Source: an uncultured Lachnospiraceae bacterium
Lineage (GTDB): Bacteria > Bacillota > Clostridia > Lachnospirales > Lachnospiraceae
DNA length: 52,924 nt
Direction of reading: 5' to 3'
NCBI GenBank assembly: GCA_900316165.1
Contig: ONBW01000013.1
Location: 1-52,924, forward strand
Positions 8,735-19,853 of this stretch are shown here, piece after piece; the first letter of the stretch is position 1, and every line of letters starts with the position of its first letter. A program made the translations under genes and the position numbers. The notes beneath the pieces were generated by a model that was not told where the DNA came from, searched no databases, and saw only the letters and a list, made by a program, of their open reading frames with translations.

Positions 8735-9358
8735 ATGGATAAAGGTATTTCAAAAGCTGTCATTAGAAGAATGCCCCGATATTACAGATACTTAGGCGAA
8801 CTTTTAGAGAATGGGGTCGAGAGAATTTCTTCAAATGAGCTCAGCAAAATGATGAAGGTCACGGCATCTCAGATCAGGCAGGACCTCAATAATTTCGGTG
8901 GATTTGGGCAGCAGGGCTACGGATATAATGTCAGATTTTTATACGACGAGATTGGAAGAATCCTAGGTCTTACAGAAATTCACAATGTCGCCCTGTTTGG
9001 AGTCGGAAATCTCGGACAGGCCATAGCTAACTATGTGAGATTCGAAAAGCTCCCCTTTAAAATGATCGGACTTTTCGATGTAGATAAGAAGAAAAAAGGA
9101 CAGATAGTCAGCGGAATACCAATCATGATGATTGATGAGTTTGAGGACTTCAACAAGACTCATCGGGTTGATATTGCTGTACTTACTCTGCCAAAGGATG
9201 CAGCGATGCCGGTGGCTCAAAAGCTTGCAGACCTTGGAGTTCACGCCTTTTGGAACTTTGCACATGTGGACCTTGAGATGCCGAAGGACGTTGTAGTTGA
9301 AAATGTACATTTGTCAGAATCACTTATGCAGCTTTCATACAATATGACAGGGAGGTGA
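8735..9358 (+). CDS. rex: Redox-sensing transcriptional repressor Rex
   Basis: Rex binds DNA when the NADH/NAD+ ratio is low and controls fermentation and alcohol dehydrogenase genes. Residues 1-75 form a winged-helix domain (SSNELSKMMKVTASQIRQDLN). Residues 80-207 form a Rossmann domain with GVGNLGQA at 89-96 for NADH. The C-terminal helix that swaps between subunits is present. At 207 aa it is full length. TGAGG lies 6 nt before the start. It is followed 4 bp later by the acidic coiled-coil gene. A full Rex operator was not found in this window; only a half-site lies in the alcohol dehydrogenase promoter. Confidence 0.96.
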   Translation: MDKGISKAVIRRMPRYYRYLGELLENGVERISSNELSKMMKVTASQIRQDLNNFGGFGQQGYGYNVRFLYDEIGRILGLTEIHNVALFGVGNLGQAIANYVRFEKLPFKMIGLFDVDKKKKGQIVSGIPIMMIDEFEDFNKTHRVDIAVLTLPKDAAMPVAQKLADLGVHAFWNFAHVDLEMPKDVVVENVHLSESLMQLSYNMTGR

Positions 9359-9362
9359 ATGT

Positions 9363-10232
9363 ATGGAAAATCAGAGTATGGATTTAGATGAGCTGAGGGA
9401 GACCTTAAAGCATACAAAGATACCAGTCCTTGTTCTTGACCAGAAATGGCACAGGCTCTTTGCCTTAGAAGGCAAGCCAGAAGATATCAAAAAGGCCGAG
9501 GTCCGTGTGAATGAGATTTTAAAGGAGCAGGGAAAGCTTAATAATGAGGTCAAGGACTTAAAAATCGTCAAGAAAAAGCTGATGAAAAACATCGTTGATA
9601 ATATGGAGGATTCAGCAGCTGTAAAGAAGACGAACATGGCTAATGTCGGCGACATGATAGATGAGACCAATGAAAAAATAGCCGCTGACGAGGACAGACT
9701 CCTTGAAATTCCAAAGGAGTTAAAAGAGGCAAATGACTATCTGATGGTCCTTACGGCAAAGTACGCGTATGAGCGGATGAGAACCAATACCTCAGAGATA
9801 AAGGAGATTGCCGACTGGATAAAGAAAATCAGAGTAGAGCTTAAGACAAATATCATAAAAAAGCAGAACCGTGAGATAAACAACCGTGAGATTTACACTT
9901 ATATGCATGATATCTTCGGTAAGGAGATGCTTGCTCTATTTGATATAAAGGCAGATACCCAGCTTGTACTTACGAGTAAGGATTCATACTTAGCTGATGT
10001 TCAGCCAAATGACGACGAGGGTGAAAAGGGAGAGTGGAGATCGAAAAAGCCTGAGGAAAAGCTGAAATTCAAGAAGAAATCAAATGAAGATGGTGGAGAC
10101 GAGAGTAAGAAAAATACCACAGACGAGGGCAGCCATAAGAAAGAGGAGAGTGATGAATCACATGAGTCAGTTGGAAACGATGACAATGATGAAGGCAAAG
10201 GAACTGCTTCCAAAGAGAACAGCGGACAGTAA
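9363..10232 (+). CDS. Uncharacterised acidic coiled-coil protein
   Basis: I do not recognise a named family. The 289-aa protein starts with a short hydrophobic motif (IPVLVLDQKWHRLF, about 20-33). Residues 35-185 are charged and helical with heptad-like spacing, and a more globular stretch follows (about 170-205). From about residue 210 to the end it is a low-complexity tail of Glu, Asp, Lys, Ser and Asn, probably disordered. There is no signal peptide or membrane segment. It starts 4 bp after rex with GGAGG inside the rex 3' end, and its tail codons overlap the start of nnrD, so the three genes are tightly linked. A structural or scaffold role is conceivable but unsupported. Confidence 0.85.
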   Translation: MENQSMDLDELRETLKHTKIPVLVLDQKWHRLFALEGKPEDIKKAEVRVNEILKEQGKLNNEVKDLKIVKKKLMKNIVDNMEDSAAVKKTNMANVGDMIDETNEKIAADEDRLLEIPKELKEANDYLMVLTAKYAYERMRTNTSEIKEIADWIKKIRVELKTNIIKKQNREINNREIYTYMHDIFGKEMLALFDIKADTQLVLTSKDSYLADVQPNDDEGEKGEWRSKKPEEKLKFKKKSNEDGGDESKKNTTDEGSHKKEESDESHESVGNDDNDEGKGTASKENSGQ

Positions 10233-11028
10233 TAAGGGCACATATGGAAAGCTCCTCATCATAGCTGGAAAAAAGGAATGTACCGGCTGTGCGATTCTAT
10301 CATCGTTAGCAGCACTCAGGTCAGGCCTTGGAATGGTAAAGGTTGTAAGTCCAAAGTCTAATTTTACAGCTGTTATGAATACAGTGCCGGAAGCCCTTTT
10401 TTCATCAGATACAGATGATTCCTCGATAAGAGACGACATAGTCTGGGCAGATGCAGTACTTATCGGACCTGGCATCGGTACGGGAAACAGGGCTAAGCGG
10501 CTTGTGAATCTGGTCCTGGCTTCGCGGGATATACCTGTGGTAATCGATGCCGATGGAATAAATGTCATAGCTTTAAATGACCAGTTAAAGAAAGCGTTAA
10601 AGAAAAAGGCTGAGTCAGATGAGGTGGTAATTACTCCGCATCTGATGGAGATGAGCAGACTCTGTGGTCTTCCGGTACCAGAGATAAAAACAAAAATGAA
10701 GGAGACTGCTGTTCAGATTTCAGCTGAGTATGGGGTTACGACAGCATTAAAAGATGCAGCGACTGTTACCTCATCACCAGAAGGAGAAATAATAGTAAAC
10801 ACTACTGGAAATAATGGAATGTCTACAGCCGGAAGTGGAGATGTCCTGGCAGGTGTTGTGGGATCGTTTTTAGCCCAGTCGCTTCCGGGGTATGAGGCAG
10901 CTTCACTTGGAGTATATGTGCATGGACTTGCAGGTGATGTGGCAGCAGAAAAGTATGGCGTCCGCGGCATGAAAGCACTTGATATCGCAGAAGCACTGCC
11001 GGAGGCACTTTTAAGAATAGAAGGATAG
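10153..11028 (+). CDS. nnrD: ADP/ATP-dependent NAD(P)H-hydrate dehydratase
   Basis: This metabolite-repair enzyme restores hydrated NADH and NADPH. It belongs to the ribokinase-like YjeF C-terminal family. Visible motifs are GKLLIIAGKK near the N-terminus, VLIGPGIG in the middle and the conserved STAGSGDVLAGV near residue 225. The fused NnrE epimerase domain found in many bacteria is absent; this is the stand-alone dehydratase. The start at 10153 is chosen because AGGAG lies 4 nt upstream. Open reading continues further 5', and ATGs at 10186 and 10189 are alternatives. It overlaps the preceding gene by 80 nt. alr follows within 10 bp. Confidence 0.9.
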   Translation: MNHMSQLETMTMMKAKELLPKRTADSNKGTYGKLLIIAGKKECTGCAILSSLAALRSGLGMVKVVSPKSNFTAVMNTVPEALFSSDTDDSSIRDDIVWADAVLIGPGIGTGNRAKRLVNLVLASRDIPVVIDADGINVIALNDQLKKALKKKAESDEVVITPHLMEMSRLCGLPVPEIKTKMKETAVQISAEYGVTTALKDAATVTSSPEGEIIVNTTGNNGMSTAGSGDVLAGVVGSFLAQSLPGYEAASLGVYVHGLAGDVAAEKYGVRGMKALDIAEALPEALLRIEG

Positions 11029-11034
11029 AAAAGT

Positions 11035-12195
11035 ATGGATTTTTACAGGATATGTGCAAAAATTGACCTTAACGCCATTGAGGCAAATATTCACGAAGTA
11101 AAGAAGAGATGTCCGGATCAGAAGGTCTTTGCAGTAATGAAAGCAGACGGCTATGGCTTCGGAGCAGTACCTATCGCAAAGGACTTGGAAAAAAATGACG
11201 ATATCTATGGTTTTGCTGCCGCTACTGCAGAAGAGGCCTATGAGCTTCTTGAGGCAGGAATAAAGAAGCCTATACTTATACTTGGTTTCACTTTCACCCA
11301 TTCATATGACAGGATAATCCGCGAAGGAGTGCGTCCGGTTATTTTTAATAAAAAAATGGCAGTCGACTATGCTGATTATGCGAGAAAGATTGGGACAAAG
11401 GTATACTGCCATATCGGCGTAGATACAGGAATGGGACGAATCGGCTACCAGGTAAATGACGAGAGCGCAGACGAGATCGCCTCACTTTTTAAGGAGCACG
11501 AGGAACTTGTTCCTGAGGGAATTTTCACACATTTTGCTAGAGCAGATGAAGAGAATAAAGACTATACCGATAAACAGTATGATAAGTTCCTTAAGATGAT
11601 ATCAATGCTTCATGACAGAGGGATTGACTTTAAGATCTGTCACTGCTGCAACTCGGCTGCTGCGATGGAGTACACGAAGGATAAGCTCGACGCAGTCCGT
11701 CTTGGGGTTACGATGTATGGCATGTGGCCTTCAGATGAGGTCGACCACAACTTCCCGATTCACAGAGCGCTTACCCTTGTCTCGCACATAGTTCATTTAA
11801 AGAAAGTTCCAGCCGGTACTTCGATAAGCTATGGCGGGACATATGTGACGGATAAGGACAGAGTCATAGCGACAGTACCTGTCGGATACGCGGATGGTTA
11901 TCCGAGGTCACTTTCAAATAAGGCAGATGTGATAATCCGTGGAAAGAGATGTCCTATCGTGGGCAGAATCTGCATGGACCAGATGATGGTCGATGTAAGT
12001 GATGTAGATGGCGTCTCTCTTATGGATGAGGTAACACTTATAGGAAAAGATGGAGACGAGGAGATTACGATAGAAGAGCTTGGTAGTATTTCAGGAAGAT
12101 TTAACTATGAGCTCGTCTGTGACCTGGGGATAAGGGTTCCAAGACTCTACTATAAGGATAATGAGATGGTAGAGAAGAAGAAGTTCTTCAGGTGA
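11035..12195 (+). CDS. alr: Alanine racemase
   Basis: This PLP enzyme converts L-alanine to D-alanine for peptidoglycan. The PLP lysine is Lys36 in AVMKADGYG. The C-terminal beta-domain carries the ISYGGTY motif that supplies the catalytic tyrosine, and RICMDQMMVDV is also typical. It is full length at 386 aa. It lies 6 bp after nnrD and 4 bp before the CBS-domain gene, in one transcription unit. Confidence 0.96.
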   Translation: MDFYRICAKIDLNAIEANIHEVKKRCPDQKVFAVMKADGYGFGAVPIAKDLEKNDDIYGFAAATAEEAYELLEAGIKKPILILGFTFTHSYDRIIREGVRPVIFNKKMAVDYADYARKIGTKVYCHIGVDTGMGRIGYQVNDESADEIASLFKEHEELVPEGIFTHFARADEENKDYTDKQYDKFLKMISMLHDRGIDFKICHCCNSAAAMEYTKDKLDAVRLGVTMYGMWPSDEVDHNFPIHRALTLVSHIVHLKKVPAGTSISYGGTYVTDKDRVIATVPVGYADGYPRSLSNKADVIIRGKRCPIVGRICMDQMMVDVSDVDGVSLMDEVTLIGKDGDEEITIEELGSISGRFNYELVCDLGIRVPRLYYKDNEMVEKKKFFR

Positions 12196-12199
12196 TATA

Positions 12200-13036
12200 A
12201 TGGGTATTTTTTCAAAAAATAAAAAGAAAAAAACGCTGCATAACCTTGATCCGAATGTGACTGAGCAGGATATAATCTCGATGGTAAACGAGAGCCATGA
12301 GCAGGGACACCTGAGGGCTTCAGAGGCTGCGATGATCGAGAATATCTTTGCGTTTGACGATAAGGACGCAAAGGATATAATGACTCACAGGGCAGATATC
12401 GAGGCCTTAGATGGTGACTGCACGCTCCGTGAGGCAATCGATATTTTCGATAAGAGTCATTTCTCCAGATTTCCTGTATATATAAAGGACCTCGATAATA
12501 TCATCGGGACTATCCACATGAAGGAACTCCTTCATTTTTCGCTGATGCCGGATGAGTACCAGAAGAAAATCCGTGATATAGATGGTCTCATAAGAAAACC
12601 GCAGTTCATACCTGAGACCCATTCGATAAATACACTTTTTACACAGATGCAGTTTCAGAAGCTTCATCTGATGATTGTGGTGGATGAGTACGGCCAGACC
12701 TCTGGGCTTGTCACGATGGAGGATATCATCGAGGAGATCGTCGGAAATATCCAGGATGAGCACGATGAGGACGAGAGGCTTATCATAGAAAAAAAACCTG
12801 GCGTATTTATCATGAGCGGAAAGACACCTCTCGAGGATGTATCTGAAAGACTTGATATAGACTTATCGGATGTGGAGTCGGAGATTGAGACGCTTAACGG
12901 CCTCCTTATGTATCTGCATGGGAATGTGCCGGAGGATGGCGTTAATTTTTACGTGAATGCGTTCGGCTACAAATTCACCGTACTGTCGATTAAAGACAGG
13001 GTTATTACAAAGGTGAAGGTTGAAAGAATTCAGTGA
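12200..13036 (+). CDS. CBS-domain / CorC-HlyC-type protein without membrane domain
   Basis: The protein has a short basic N-terminus, a linker (AAMIENIFAFDDKDAKDIMT), a pair of CBS domains (about residues 55-185, including the adenosyl-nucleotide type HLMIVVDEYGQTSGLVTMEDIIEEI) and a C-terminal CorC/HlyC domain (about 195-278). It lacks the N-terminal DUF21/CNNM membrane domain, so it matches soluble CorC-like proteins often annotated as hemolysin C or magnesium-efflux accessory factors. In other bacteria CorC works with magnesium export; that role here is inference. Translation starts 4 bp after alr. Confidence 0.87.
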   Translation: MGIFSKNKKKKTLHNLDPNVTEQDIISMVNESHEQGHLRASEAAMIENIFAFDDKDAKDIMTHRADIEALDGDCTLREAIDIFDKSHFSRFPVYIKDLDNIIGTIHMKELLHFSLMPDEYQKKIRDIDGLIRKPQFIPETHSINTLFTQMQFQKLHLMIVVDEYGQTSGLVTMEDIIEEIVGNIQDEHDEDERLIIEKKPGVFIMSGKTPLEDVSERLDIDLSDVESEIETLNGLLMYLHGNVPEDGVNFYVNAFGYKFTVLSIKDRVITKVKVERIQ

Positions 13037-13048
13037 AAATGATAAAAT
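13020..13048 (+). promoter_or_regulatory. Sigma-A type promoter for yebC
   Basis: TTGAAA (13020-13025), a 17-bp spacer and TAAAAT (13043-13048) straddle the stop codon of the upstream CBS gene and lie 38 bp before yebC. Confidence 0.7.
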
Positions 13049-13085
13049 ACTACTGATAATTTTTTAAGAAAGGAAATTTTACAAA

Positions 13086-13820
13086 ATGTCAGGACATTCA
13101 AAATTTGCTAACATCAAGCATAAGAAAGAGAAAAATGATGCTGCTAAGGGAAAGGTATTCACGATCATAGGTCGTGAGCTCGCCGTAGCAGTTAAGGAGG
13201 GAGGTCCTGATCCGGCAAATAACAGTAAGCTTCGTGATGTCATCGCGAAGGCAAAGGCTGCGAACATGCCAAACGACACTATTGACCGTGGTATAAAGAA
13301 GGCAGCAGGCGACGCAAACAGCGTTAACTACGAGACAGTTACTTACGAGGGATATGGTCCAAGCGGCACAGCTATCATCGTAAAGGCTCTTACGGATAAT
13401 AAAAACCGTACAGCTGCAAATGTCAGAAATGCTTTCTCAAAGGGTCACGGTAATATCGGCACACAGGGGTGTGTGTCTTATATGTTCGATGAAAAGGGAC
13501 AGATCATCGTTGATAAGGAACAGTGTGAGCTCGATGCTGATACTCTGATGATGACAGCACTTGATGCTGGCGCTGATGACTTCCAGGAAGAGGATGACAG
13601 CTATGTAATCCTTACAGCTCCTGAAGATTTCTCGACAGTCAGAGAAAAGCTTGAGGCTGAGAATATTCCTATGGCAGATGCTGAAGTGACCATGATCCCT
13701 CAGACATATGTTACTCTCGACAGCGAAGAGGATAAGACGAACATTCAGAGAATACTTGACTGGCTCGATGATGATGACGATGTCCAGGAAGTATATCATA
13801 ACTGGAATGAAGAAGACTAA
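13086..13820 (+). CDS. YebC/PmpR-family protein
   Basis: Members of the YebC/TACO1 family are about 240-250 aa. They begin [16 protein letters not shown], as here, and have three domains with a long conserved N-terminal block ([20 protein letters not shown] near residues 57-76). Some act as transcription regulators and others help translation of proline-rich stretches; this sequence does not decide between them. It has its own promoter and an AAGGAAA ribosome-binding site. glgA follows 29 bp downstream. It is complete at 244 aa. Confidence 0.93.
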   Translation: MSGHSKFANIKHKKEKNDAAKGKVFTIIGRELAVAVKEGGPDPANNSKLRDVIAKAKAANMPNDTIDRGIKKAAGDANSVNYETVTYEGYGPSGTAIIVKALTDNKNRTAANVRNAFSKGHGNIGTQGCVSYMFDEKGQIIVDKEQCELDADTLMMTALDAGADDFQEEDDSYVILTAPEDFSTVREKLEAENIPMADAEVTMIPQTYVTLDSEEDKTNIQRILDWLDDDDDVQEVYHNWNEED

Positions 13821-13849
13821 AGTCTTTTGAGTACAGGAGGATAAAGGTT

Positions 13850-15316
13850 ATGAAGAAGATACTTTATGCGGCGAGCGAATGTTTTCCATTTGTGAAGACC
13901 GGGGGACTCGCAGACGTAGTTGCTGCACTTCCGAAGGAGTTCGACAAGAGTCAGTGGGATGTCAGGGTTGTTATACCTGATTATACCTGCATTCCGCCGC
14001 AGTTCAGGGACAATTTCCAGTTTGTTACAAGCTTCCAGATGGGCGGTGGCCCTGACATGGGAGTTAAGTATGTGGGTGTCATGGAGTATGAGTACATGGG
14101 AGTACATTACTACTTCATCGATAACCTCGAGTACTTTGAGTGCTTTTATCCTTATGGAGACACCAGGTATGATATCGAGAAATTCACCTTCTTCGATAAG
14201 GCTGTTCTCTCAATGCTTCCGGTAATTGATTTCAAGCCGGATCTTATCCACTGCCATGACTGGCAGACAGGATTCATACCTGTTTACTTAAAGAACGAAT
14301 TCCAGGCTAATCCATTCTACCATGGAATAAAGTCTATAATGACTATCCATAACCTTAAGTTCCAGGGTGTATGGGATGTAGATACCATGGAGGGAATCTC
14401 TGGTTTTCCTCCTGAGCTTTTCACACCTGATAAGCTCGAGTTCAACAAGGCCGGAAATATGCTTAAGGGTGGAATAGTTTATGCCGACTATATCACAACT
14501 GTTTCTCCTACATACTGCGAGGAGATTCAGACTCCGTACTATGGAGAGGGACTCGATGGTCTTCTTTCATCGAGACATTTCGATATGCAGGGCATCGTAA
14601 ACGGCATCGATACTATCACCTACGACCCGTCGACTGATATGTCGATTTTCAAACAGTATGATGTCTCAAGTTTCCGTCGTAATAAGAAGGTCAACAAGGA
14701 GAAGCTCCAGGAAGAGCTCGGTCTTACAGTAGACGGAAAGAAGTACATGATAGGTCTTGTATCAAGACTTACAGACCAGAAGGGTCTCGACCTGATCAAC
14801 TACTGTATGGATGGTATTGCAGATGAGAATACCCAGTTTGTAGTCTGTGGTACAGGTGAGAACCGCTATGAGAATATGTTCCGTCACTATGCATGGAAGT
14901 ATCCTGACAGAATCTCAGCAAATATCTGCTATTCAGAGGACCTCGCCAGAAAGCTCTATGCAGCCTGTGATGCATTTCTTATGCCGTCGAGGTTTGAGCC
15001 TTGTGGACTTACTCAGCTGATTTCATTCAGATATGGAACTATCCCTATCGTTCGTGAGACAGGAGGTCTTAAGGATACAGTTGAGCCTTATAACGAATAC
15101 GAGAAGACAGGCGACGGATTCTCATTTAAAAATTACAACGGCGATGAGCTGTTAAACATTGTAAACTATTCCAAGTATATCTACTTTACAAAGAAAGCAG
15201 ACTGGAATAAAATGGCAGAGCGTGATATGAAGAAAGACTACTCATGGAACGCCTCAAAGTTCAAGTATGAGGGTCTTTACAACTATCTCTGCGGCTGGCT
15301 TGAGCAGGAAGGTTAA
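13850..15316 (+). CDS. glgA: Glycogen synthase (GT5, ADP-glucose type)
   Basis: The enzyme extends alpha-1,4-glucan using ADP-glucose. The N-terminal KTGGLADV (16-23) binds the nucleotide sugar. The GT-B C-terminal half contains [12 protein letters not shown] and EPCGLTQL (about 384), the donor-site loop. The 488-aa length is typical. No other glycogen genes adjoin it, so it is separated from glgB, glgC and glgP. The ribosome-binding site is AGGAGG. Its 3' end is 16 bp from the ftsK start. Confidence 0.94.
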   Translation: MKKILYAASECFPFVKTGGLADVVAALPKEFDKSQWDVRVVIPDYTCIPPQFRDNFQFVTSFQMGGGPDMGVKYVGVMEYEYMGVHYYFIDNLEYFECFYPYGDTRYDIEKFTFFDKAVLSMLPVIDFKPDLIHCHDWQTGFIPVYLKNEFQANPFYHGIKSIMTIHNLKFQGVWDVDTMEGISGFPPELFTPDKLEFNKAGNMLKGGIVYADYITTVSPTYCEEIQTPYYGEGLDGLLSSRHFDMQGIVNGIDTITYDPSTDMSIFKQYDVSSFRRNKKVNKEKLQEELGLTVDGKKYMIGLVSRLTDQKGLDLINYCMDGIADENTQFVVCGTGENRYENMFRHYAWKYPDRISANICYSEDLARKLYAACDAFLMPSRFEPCGLTQLISFRYGTIPIVRETGGLKDTVEPYNEYEKTGDGFSFKNYNGDELLNIVNYSKYIYFTKKADWNKMAERDMKKDYSWNASKFKYEGLYNYLCGWLEQEG

Positions 15317-15332
15317 GGATAACAGAGCAGGC

Positions 15333-18110
15333 ATGTCAGACACAAAAAGGAAAAAAGCTGCAAAAAAGAGACAGGTGAAAACTCCTGAAACGGATGCGAA
15401 GAGAGATCTCTATCTGTGGCTGTCCTTGGCTGTCTGCATCCTGCTCTTTTTGAGTAATTTGGGACTTGGAGGACCTGTCGGGGGAGCTATTGGAAGTTTC
15501 TTTTTCGGACTTTTTGGCATTATCAACTATGTGCTTCCGATAGGACTTTTAGTCTCTATTTTTTTTGCAGTCTCAAACAAAGGCAACGTCATTGCAAAAG
15601 TAAAGCTTGCAGCTGCATTTTTCTTTGTGGTTTTCTTAGATGGGATCATTGCAACGGTTGTATATGGAAAATACCAGCCGGCATTTTCCGATGCATATCT
15701 CAATTGTGCCCGTGAAAAAAGTGGCGGCGGACTGTTAGGATCGATTATTGCGACACCGTTTACAAAAGGGTTCGGTAGTGCTCTTACGATAATTCTCTTT
15801 GTTATTTTTATGATCATCTGCCTGGTTCTAGTAACTGAGAAGGGATTCTTAAGCAGATTCATAGATAAAACGAAAGAGGACTATCAGGAGAAAGCAAAGA
15901 TTAAGCCTGTCCGCACTTCAAAAAGAGACGAAGAGGGCGAAGATAATGCCTCACTTAAGAGAGCTTCCCATAGGGTTTCAGGAATCAATATCACTCCTGT
16001 TAATGCTGGTGGCTCCTCAAAAAAGAGTGCAGACAAAAAAGAAGGCTTAAGAGAAGTCACAGATAAAGATTTAGAGGCTGCAAAGATATCAGCGAAGAAA
16101 AATAAAAAAGAGGAACCTGAACCTGAGGTTGTGGAAGCAGTTGATCTCTACAGTGGTGAGAATGTAAAGACACAGATTCATATGGGTGTCTTTGATACCG
16201 GTTCTGATAAAGAGGAAGAGCCTGCTGTAACAGAGGTTCATCAGAGTGAGTTGAATTCCGATGAGCCGGATACTTCTTCAGGCGGCATGACAGAAATTTC
16301 TTCTCAGGACTATCCAGAGCTGGCTGCTCAGGATGCATCTGGTATATCTGAGGTAAATACATCTGAAGAACCAGATGTAGAGATTGTAAAAGCAGATGAG
16401 GGTGAAACTGATCAGGAGCCTTACGAGTATTCGTATGAAGAGGTATCAGCTGAAAATCCTGTAGAATCTTCTGCTGGGAATGATTTGACAGAAAATCCTG
16501 AGAAAACGGATTCAGTAGAAACTCCTGTTAAAGAAGTCTCAAATATAACTTCGGAGAAAGCAGCTTCAGCAAAGGCTCCTGCAACGGAAGGCAGTCAGGC
16601 AGAACAGCCAGCAAGACCGCATAAGCCGTATCAGTTTCCGCCTGCCTCACTTCTTACTGAGATAAAGCAGAAGGGTGGTGCAGACTCTGCAGATTATCTG
16701 CAGCAGACGGCTGAAAAGCTTGAGGTAACTCTTAAGAATTTCGGTGTAGATGTAACTGTCACCGATGTGACCTGCGGTCCGGCAGTCACCAGATATGAGC
16801 TTCATCCGAAGCTTGGAGTTAAGGTCTCAAAGATTGTAAACTTAGCAGACGATATCAAGCTTAATCTCGCTGCAAGAGATATAAGAATCGAAGCTCCTAT
16901 TCCTGGAAAGAGTGCGGTCGGAATTGAGGTTCCGAACAAGAACATCCTTACAGTGCCATTCAGGGAGATGGTCGAGTCTAAGGAGTTTAAAGAAGCCAAA
17001 TCAAAAATCGCCTTTGCAGCAGGAAGAGATATCGCCGGAAATGTTATTATCTCAGATATCGCAAAGATGCCTCATCTGCTTATCGCCGGAGCTACAGGTT
17101 CAGGTAAGTCGGTTTGCATCAACACGATAATCATGAGCATACTCTACAGAGCAGAGCCGACTGAAGTAAAGTTTATCATGATAGACCCAAAGGTCGTAGA
17201 GCTTTCTGTATATAACGGGATCCCGCATCTTCTCATCCCTGTAGTTACAGATCCTAAGAAGGCAGCAGGCGCTTTGAACTGGGCTGTCCACGAGATGGAT
17301 GACAGATACAAGCTTTTTGCAGAGACAGGCGTCCGCGACATCAAGGGATATAACGCGAAGATCAAGAATGGAAAGATAACGAATAAAGACGGTGTAGAGG
17401 TAAATGTCAAAAAGATGCCTCAGATCGTCGTTATCGTAGATGAGCTTGCAGACCTGATGATGCAGTCTCCAAAAGAGGTTGAGGAATCAATCTGCCGTTT
17501 AGCCCAGTTGGCGAGAGCCTGTGGAATCCACCTTGTTATCGCGACACAGAGACCTTCTGTAAATGTCATTACAGGTCTTATCAAGGCAAATATGCCGAGC
17601 CGAATAGCTTTTGCCGTGACGAGTGGAGTCGATTCGAGAACCATCCTTGATATGAATGGAGCCGAAAAGCTATTAGGAAAGGGCGATATGCTCTATTTCC
17701 CTCAGGGCATGGTAAAGCCAATCCGTGTTCAGGGAGCATTTGTACCTGATGAGGATGTATCGAGAGTAGTCGCTTTCCTGAAGAAAGAAAATGACAGCTC
17801 AGATGAGGATTCAGCAGAGATAAACGAATTTATCGAAAACAACAGCTCCGGTGCCGTTCAGATATCTGATGGCGAGGAAGTCGATGATGACAGAGACCAG
17901 TATTTTGCCGATGCGGGAAGACTGATAATCGAAAAGCAGAAGGGCTCCATCGGAATGCTGCAGAGAAATTTTAAAATAGGTTTCAACCGCGCCGCAAGGA
18001 TCATGGATCAGCTTGAGGAAGCAGGGGTTGTCGGTTCAGAAATAGGAACTAAGCCGAGAACAGTCAGAATGACGATTCAGGATTTCGAAGAGTACCTGAA
18101 GAATTCTTAA
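15333..18110 (+). CDS. ftsK: FtsK/SpoIIIE DNA translocase
   Basis: This septal DNA pump clears chromosome ends during division or sporulation. Order of parts: basic N-terminus; about four membrane helices within residues 25-190; a long low-complexity acidic linker (about 200-440, rich in Glu, Ser, Pro and Thr); then the motor with Walker A GATGSGKS near 586 and Walker [11 protein letters not shown] near 700; and a C-terminal winged-helix gamma domain ([25 protein letters not shown]) that reads KOPS/SRS-type sequences. The start is placed at the ATG 16 bp after glgA. A further upstream ATG would overlap glgA by 50 nt and add no family sequence. The length, 925 aa, is in the usual range. Confidence 0.95.
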   Translation: MSDTKRKKAAKKRQVKTPETDAKRDLYLWLSLAVCILLFLSNLGLGGPVGGAIGSFFFGLFGIINYVLPIGLLVSIFFAVSNKGNVIAKVKLAAAFFFVVFLDGIIATVVYGKYQPAFSDAYLNCAREKSGGGLLGSIIATPFTKGFGSALTIILFVIFMIICLVLVTEKGFLSRFIDKTKEDYQEKAKIKPVRTSKRDEEGEDNASLKRASHRVSGINITPVNAGGSSKKSADKKEGLREVTDKDLEAAKISAKKNKKEEPEPEVVEAVDLYSGENVKTQIHMGVFDTGSDKEEEPAVTEVHQSELNSDEPDTSSGGMTEISSQDYPELAAQDASGISEVNTSEEPDVEIVKADEGETDQEPYEYSYEEVSAENPVESSAGNDLTENPEKTDSVETPVKEVSNITSEKAASAKAPATEGSQAEQPARPHKPYQFPPASLLTEIKQKGGADSADYLQQTAEKLEVTLKNFGVDVTVTDVTCGPAVTRYELHPKLGVKVSKIVNLADDIKLNLAARDIRIEAPIPGKSAVGIEVPNKNILTVPFREMVESKEFKEAKSKIAFAAGRDIAGNVIISDIAKMPHLLIAGATGSGKSVCINTIIMSILYRAEPTEVKFIMIDPKVVELSVYNGIPHLLIPVVTDPKKAAGALNWAVHEMDDRYKLFAETGVRDIKGYNAKIKNGKITNKDGVEVNVKKMPQIVVIVDELADLMMQSPKEVEESICRLAQLARACGIHLVIATQRPSVNVITGLIKANMPSRIAFAVTSGVDSRTILDMNGAEKLLGKGDMLYFPQGMVKPIRVQGAFVPDEDVSRVVAFLKKENDSSDEDSAEINEFIENNSSGAVQISDGEEVDDDRDQYFADAGRLIIEKQKGSIGMLQRNFKIGFNRAARIMDQLEEAGVVGSEIGTKPRTVRMTIQDFEEYLKNS

Positions 18111-18163
18111 GGCTCGGCGGCTGCGTTTATTTTTTAAAGAAGTAGTAGTGGAAAGGAAAAAGC

Positions 18164-19834
18164 ATGAAGTCAGACATCGAGATCGCACAGGAAGCTGAGA
18201 AGCTTCCAATCGAAAAAGTGGCAGAGAAAGCCGGAATTCCATATGATTCACTTGAGCTTTACGGAAAGTACAAGGCGAAGCTTACAGAAGATTACTTAAA
18301 AGAGCTTTCCGGAAAGAAGGATGGAAAACTGGTCCTTGTAACAGCTATTAACCCGACTCCGGCAGGCGAGGGCAAGACTACAACTACGATAGGACTTGTA
18401 GATGCCTTGAATAAGCGTGGCAAAAAAGCAGTGGCTGCACTTCGTGAGCCTTCACTTGGACCATGTTTCGGTATAAAGGGTGGAGCAGCCGGCGGCGGTT
18501 ATGCGCAGGTCGTTCCTATGGAGGAGTTAAACCTCCACTTCACAGGTGATTTCCACGCTATTACCAGTGCAAATAACCTGCTCGCAGCCATGCTTGACAA
18601 CCATATTCAGAAGGGCAACAAGCTTGGTATCGATCCTAGAAGCGTAGTCTGGAAACGCTGCATGGATATGAACGACCGTGTCCTCAGGAATATCGTTATT
18701 GGACTTGGAAAAAAGGCCGACGGAATGCCTCGTGAGGACCATTTCGTAATCTCTGTTGCAAGTGAGGTCATGGCAGTATTCTGCCTCGCAAATGATCTCC
18801 ACGATTTAAAGGAGCGCCTTAAGAAAATTATCGTGGCCTATAATTTCGATGGTGACCCTGTCACAGCAGAGGACTTAAAGGCTACAGGCGCTATGGCAGC
18901 ACTCCTTGTTGACGCCTTAAAGCCGAATATCATCCAGACCTTAGAGCATAACCTCGCAATAGTACACGGCGGACCTTTCGCAAATATCGCTCATGGCTGT
19001 AACTCAGTCCGCGCTACAAGGGCAGCACTTAAGCTTGGTGATATCGCAGTTACTGAGGCAGGCTTCGGTGCAGACCTTGGAGCTGAGAAGTTCTTTGATA
19101 TCAAGTGCAGAAAGGCAGGACTTCGTCCTGATGCCTGCGTCCTGGTTGCCACAGTCCGTGCATTAAAGTATAATGGCGGAGTACCTAAGGATAATCTTAA
19201 AGAAGAAAATCTCGACGCTTTAAAGAAGGGTATCGTAAACCTCGAGAAGCATATCGAGAACCTCCAGAAATTCGGAGTACCAATTGTCGTTACCCTGAAT
19301 TCGTTTGACACAGATACAGATGCAGAGGTTTCATTCGTTAAGGATTTCTGCGAGCAGAGAGGCTGCGAATTCGCTATTTCAGAGGTATTCGCAAAGGGTG
19401 GAGAAGGCGGACTTGCTCTCGCAGATAAGGTTCTTGAGACACTTGATAACAAGAAGAGTGATTTCCGTGTGCTCTATCCTGACGACATGCCGCTCGAGAA
19501 GAAAATCGAGACAGTGGCAAAGGAGATTTACGGAGCAGACGGGGTTACATATACTCCATCCGCAAGGAAGAGCCTCGATAAGCTTAAGAGCCTTGGAATG
19601 GATAACCTTCCAGTCTGCATGGCAAAGACTCAGTATTCCCTTTCAGACAACGCCAAGAAGCTCGGACGTCCGACAGGCTTTACTGTAAATGTCCGTGAGG
19701 TTTATCCGTCAGCAGGAGCAGGCTTTGTAGTCGCAGTATTAGGAAATATCATGACGATGCCAGGACTTCCACTGCATCCGGCTGCTGAGAATATCGATGT
19801 AACTGATGATGGAAAAATAACCGGACTTTTCTGA
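18164..19834 (+). CDS. fhs: Formate-tetrahydrofolate ligase
   Basis: The enzyme makes 10-formyl-THF from formate, THF and ATP. The P-loop PAGEGKTT lies at about 66-73, and [23 protein letters not shown] follows in the N-terminal domain. The C-terminal end ([19 protein letters not shown]) is the family signature. At 556 aa it is complete. folD follows after 19 bp, so the pair interconverts formyl-, methenyl- and methylene-THF. The intergenic stretch before it shows GGAAAGG but no clear promoter. Confidence 0.97.
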   Translation: MKSDIEIAQEAEKLPIEKVAEKAGIPYDSLELYGKYKAKLTEDYLKELSGKKDGKLVLVTAINPTPAGEGKTTTTIGLVDALNKRGKKAVAALREPSLGPCFGIKGGAAGGGYAQVVPMEELNLHFTGDFHAITSANNLLAAMLDNHIQKGNKLGIDPRSVVWKRCMDMNDRVLRNIVIGLGKKADGMPREDHFVISVASEVMAVFCLANDLHDLKERLKKIIVAYNFDGDPVTAEDLKATGAMAALLVDALKPNIIQTLEHNLAIVHGGPFANIAHGCNSVRATRAALKLGDIAVTEAGFGADLGAEKFFDIKCRKAGLRPDACVLVATVRALKYNGGVPKDNLKEENLDALKKGIVNLEKHIENLQKFGVPIVVTLNSFDTDTDAEVSFVKDFCEQRGCEFAISEVFAKGGEGGLALADKVLETLDNKKSDFRVLYPDDMPLEKKIETVAKEIYGADGVTYTPSARKSLDKLKSLGMDNLPVCMAKTQYSLSDNAKKLGRPTGFTVNVREVYPSAGAGFVVAVLGNIMTMPGLPLHPAAENIDVTDDGKITGLF

Positions 19835-19853
19835 TAGCAAAAAAAGGAGACAT

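Noticed and set aside
10084-10152. Longer N-terminus for nnrD
   Set aside because: The extra 23 residues are basic and unlike the family, and the later ATG has a proper AGGAG.
13806-13823. Terminator between yebC and glgA (AAGACTAAAGTCTT)
   Set aside because: The stem would have five pairs and a 4-nt loop within the stop region, without a T-run of use.
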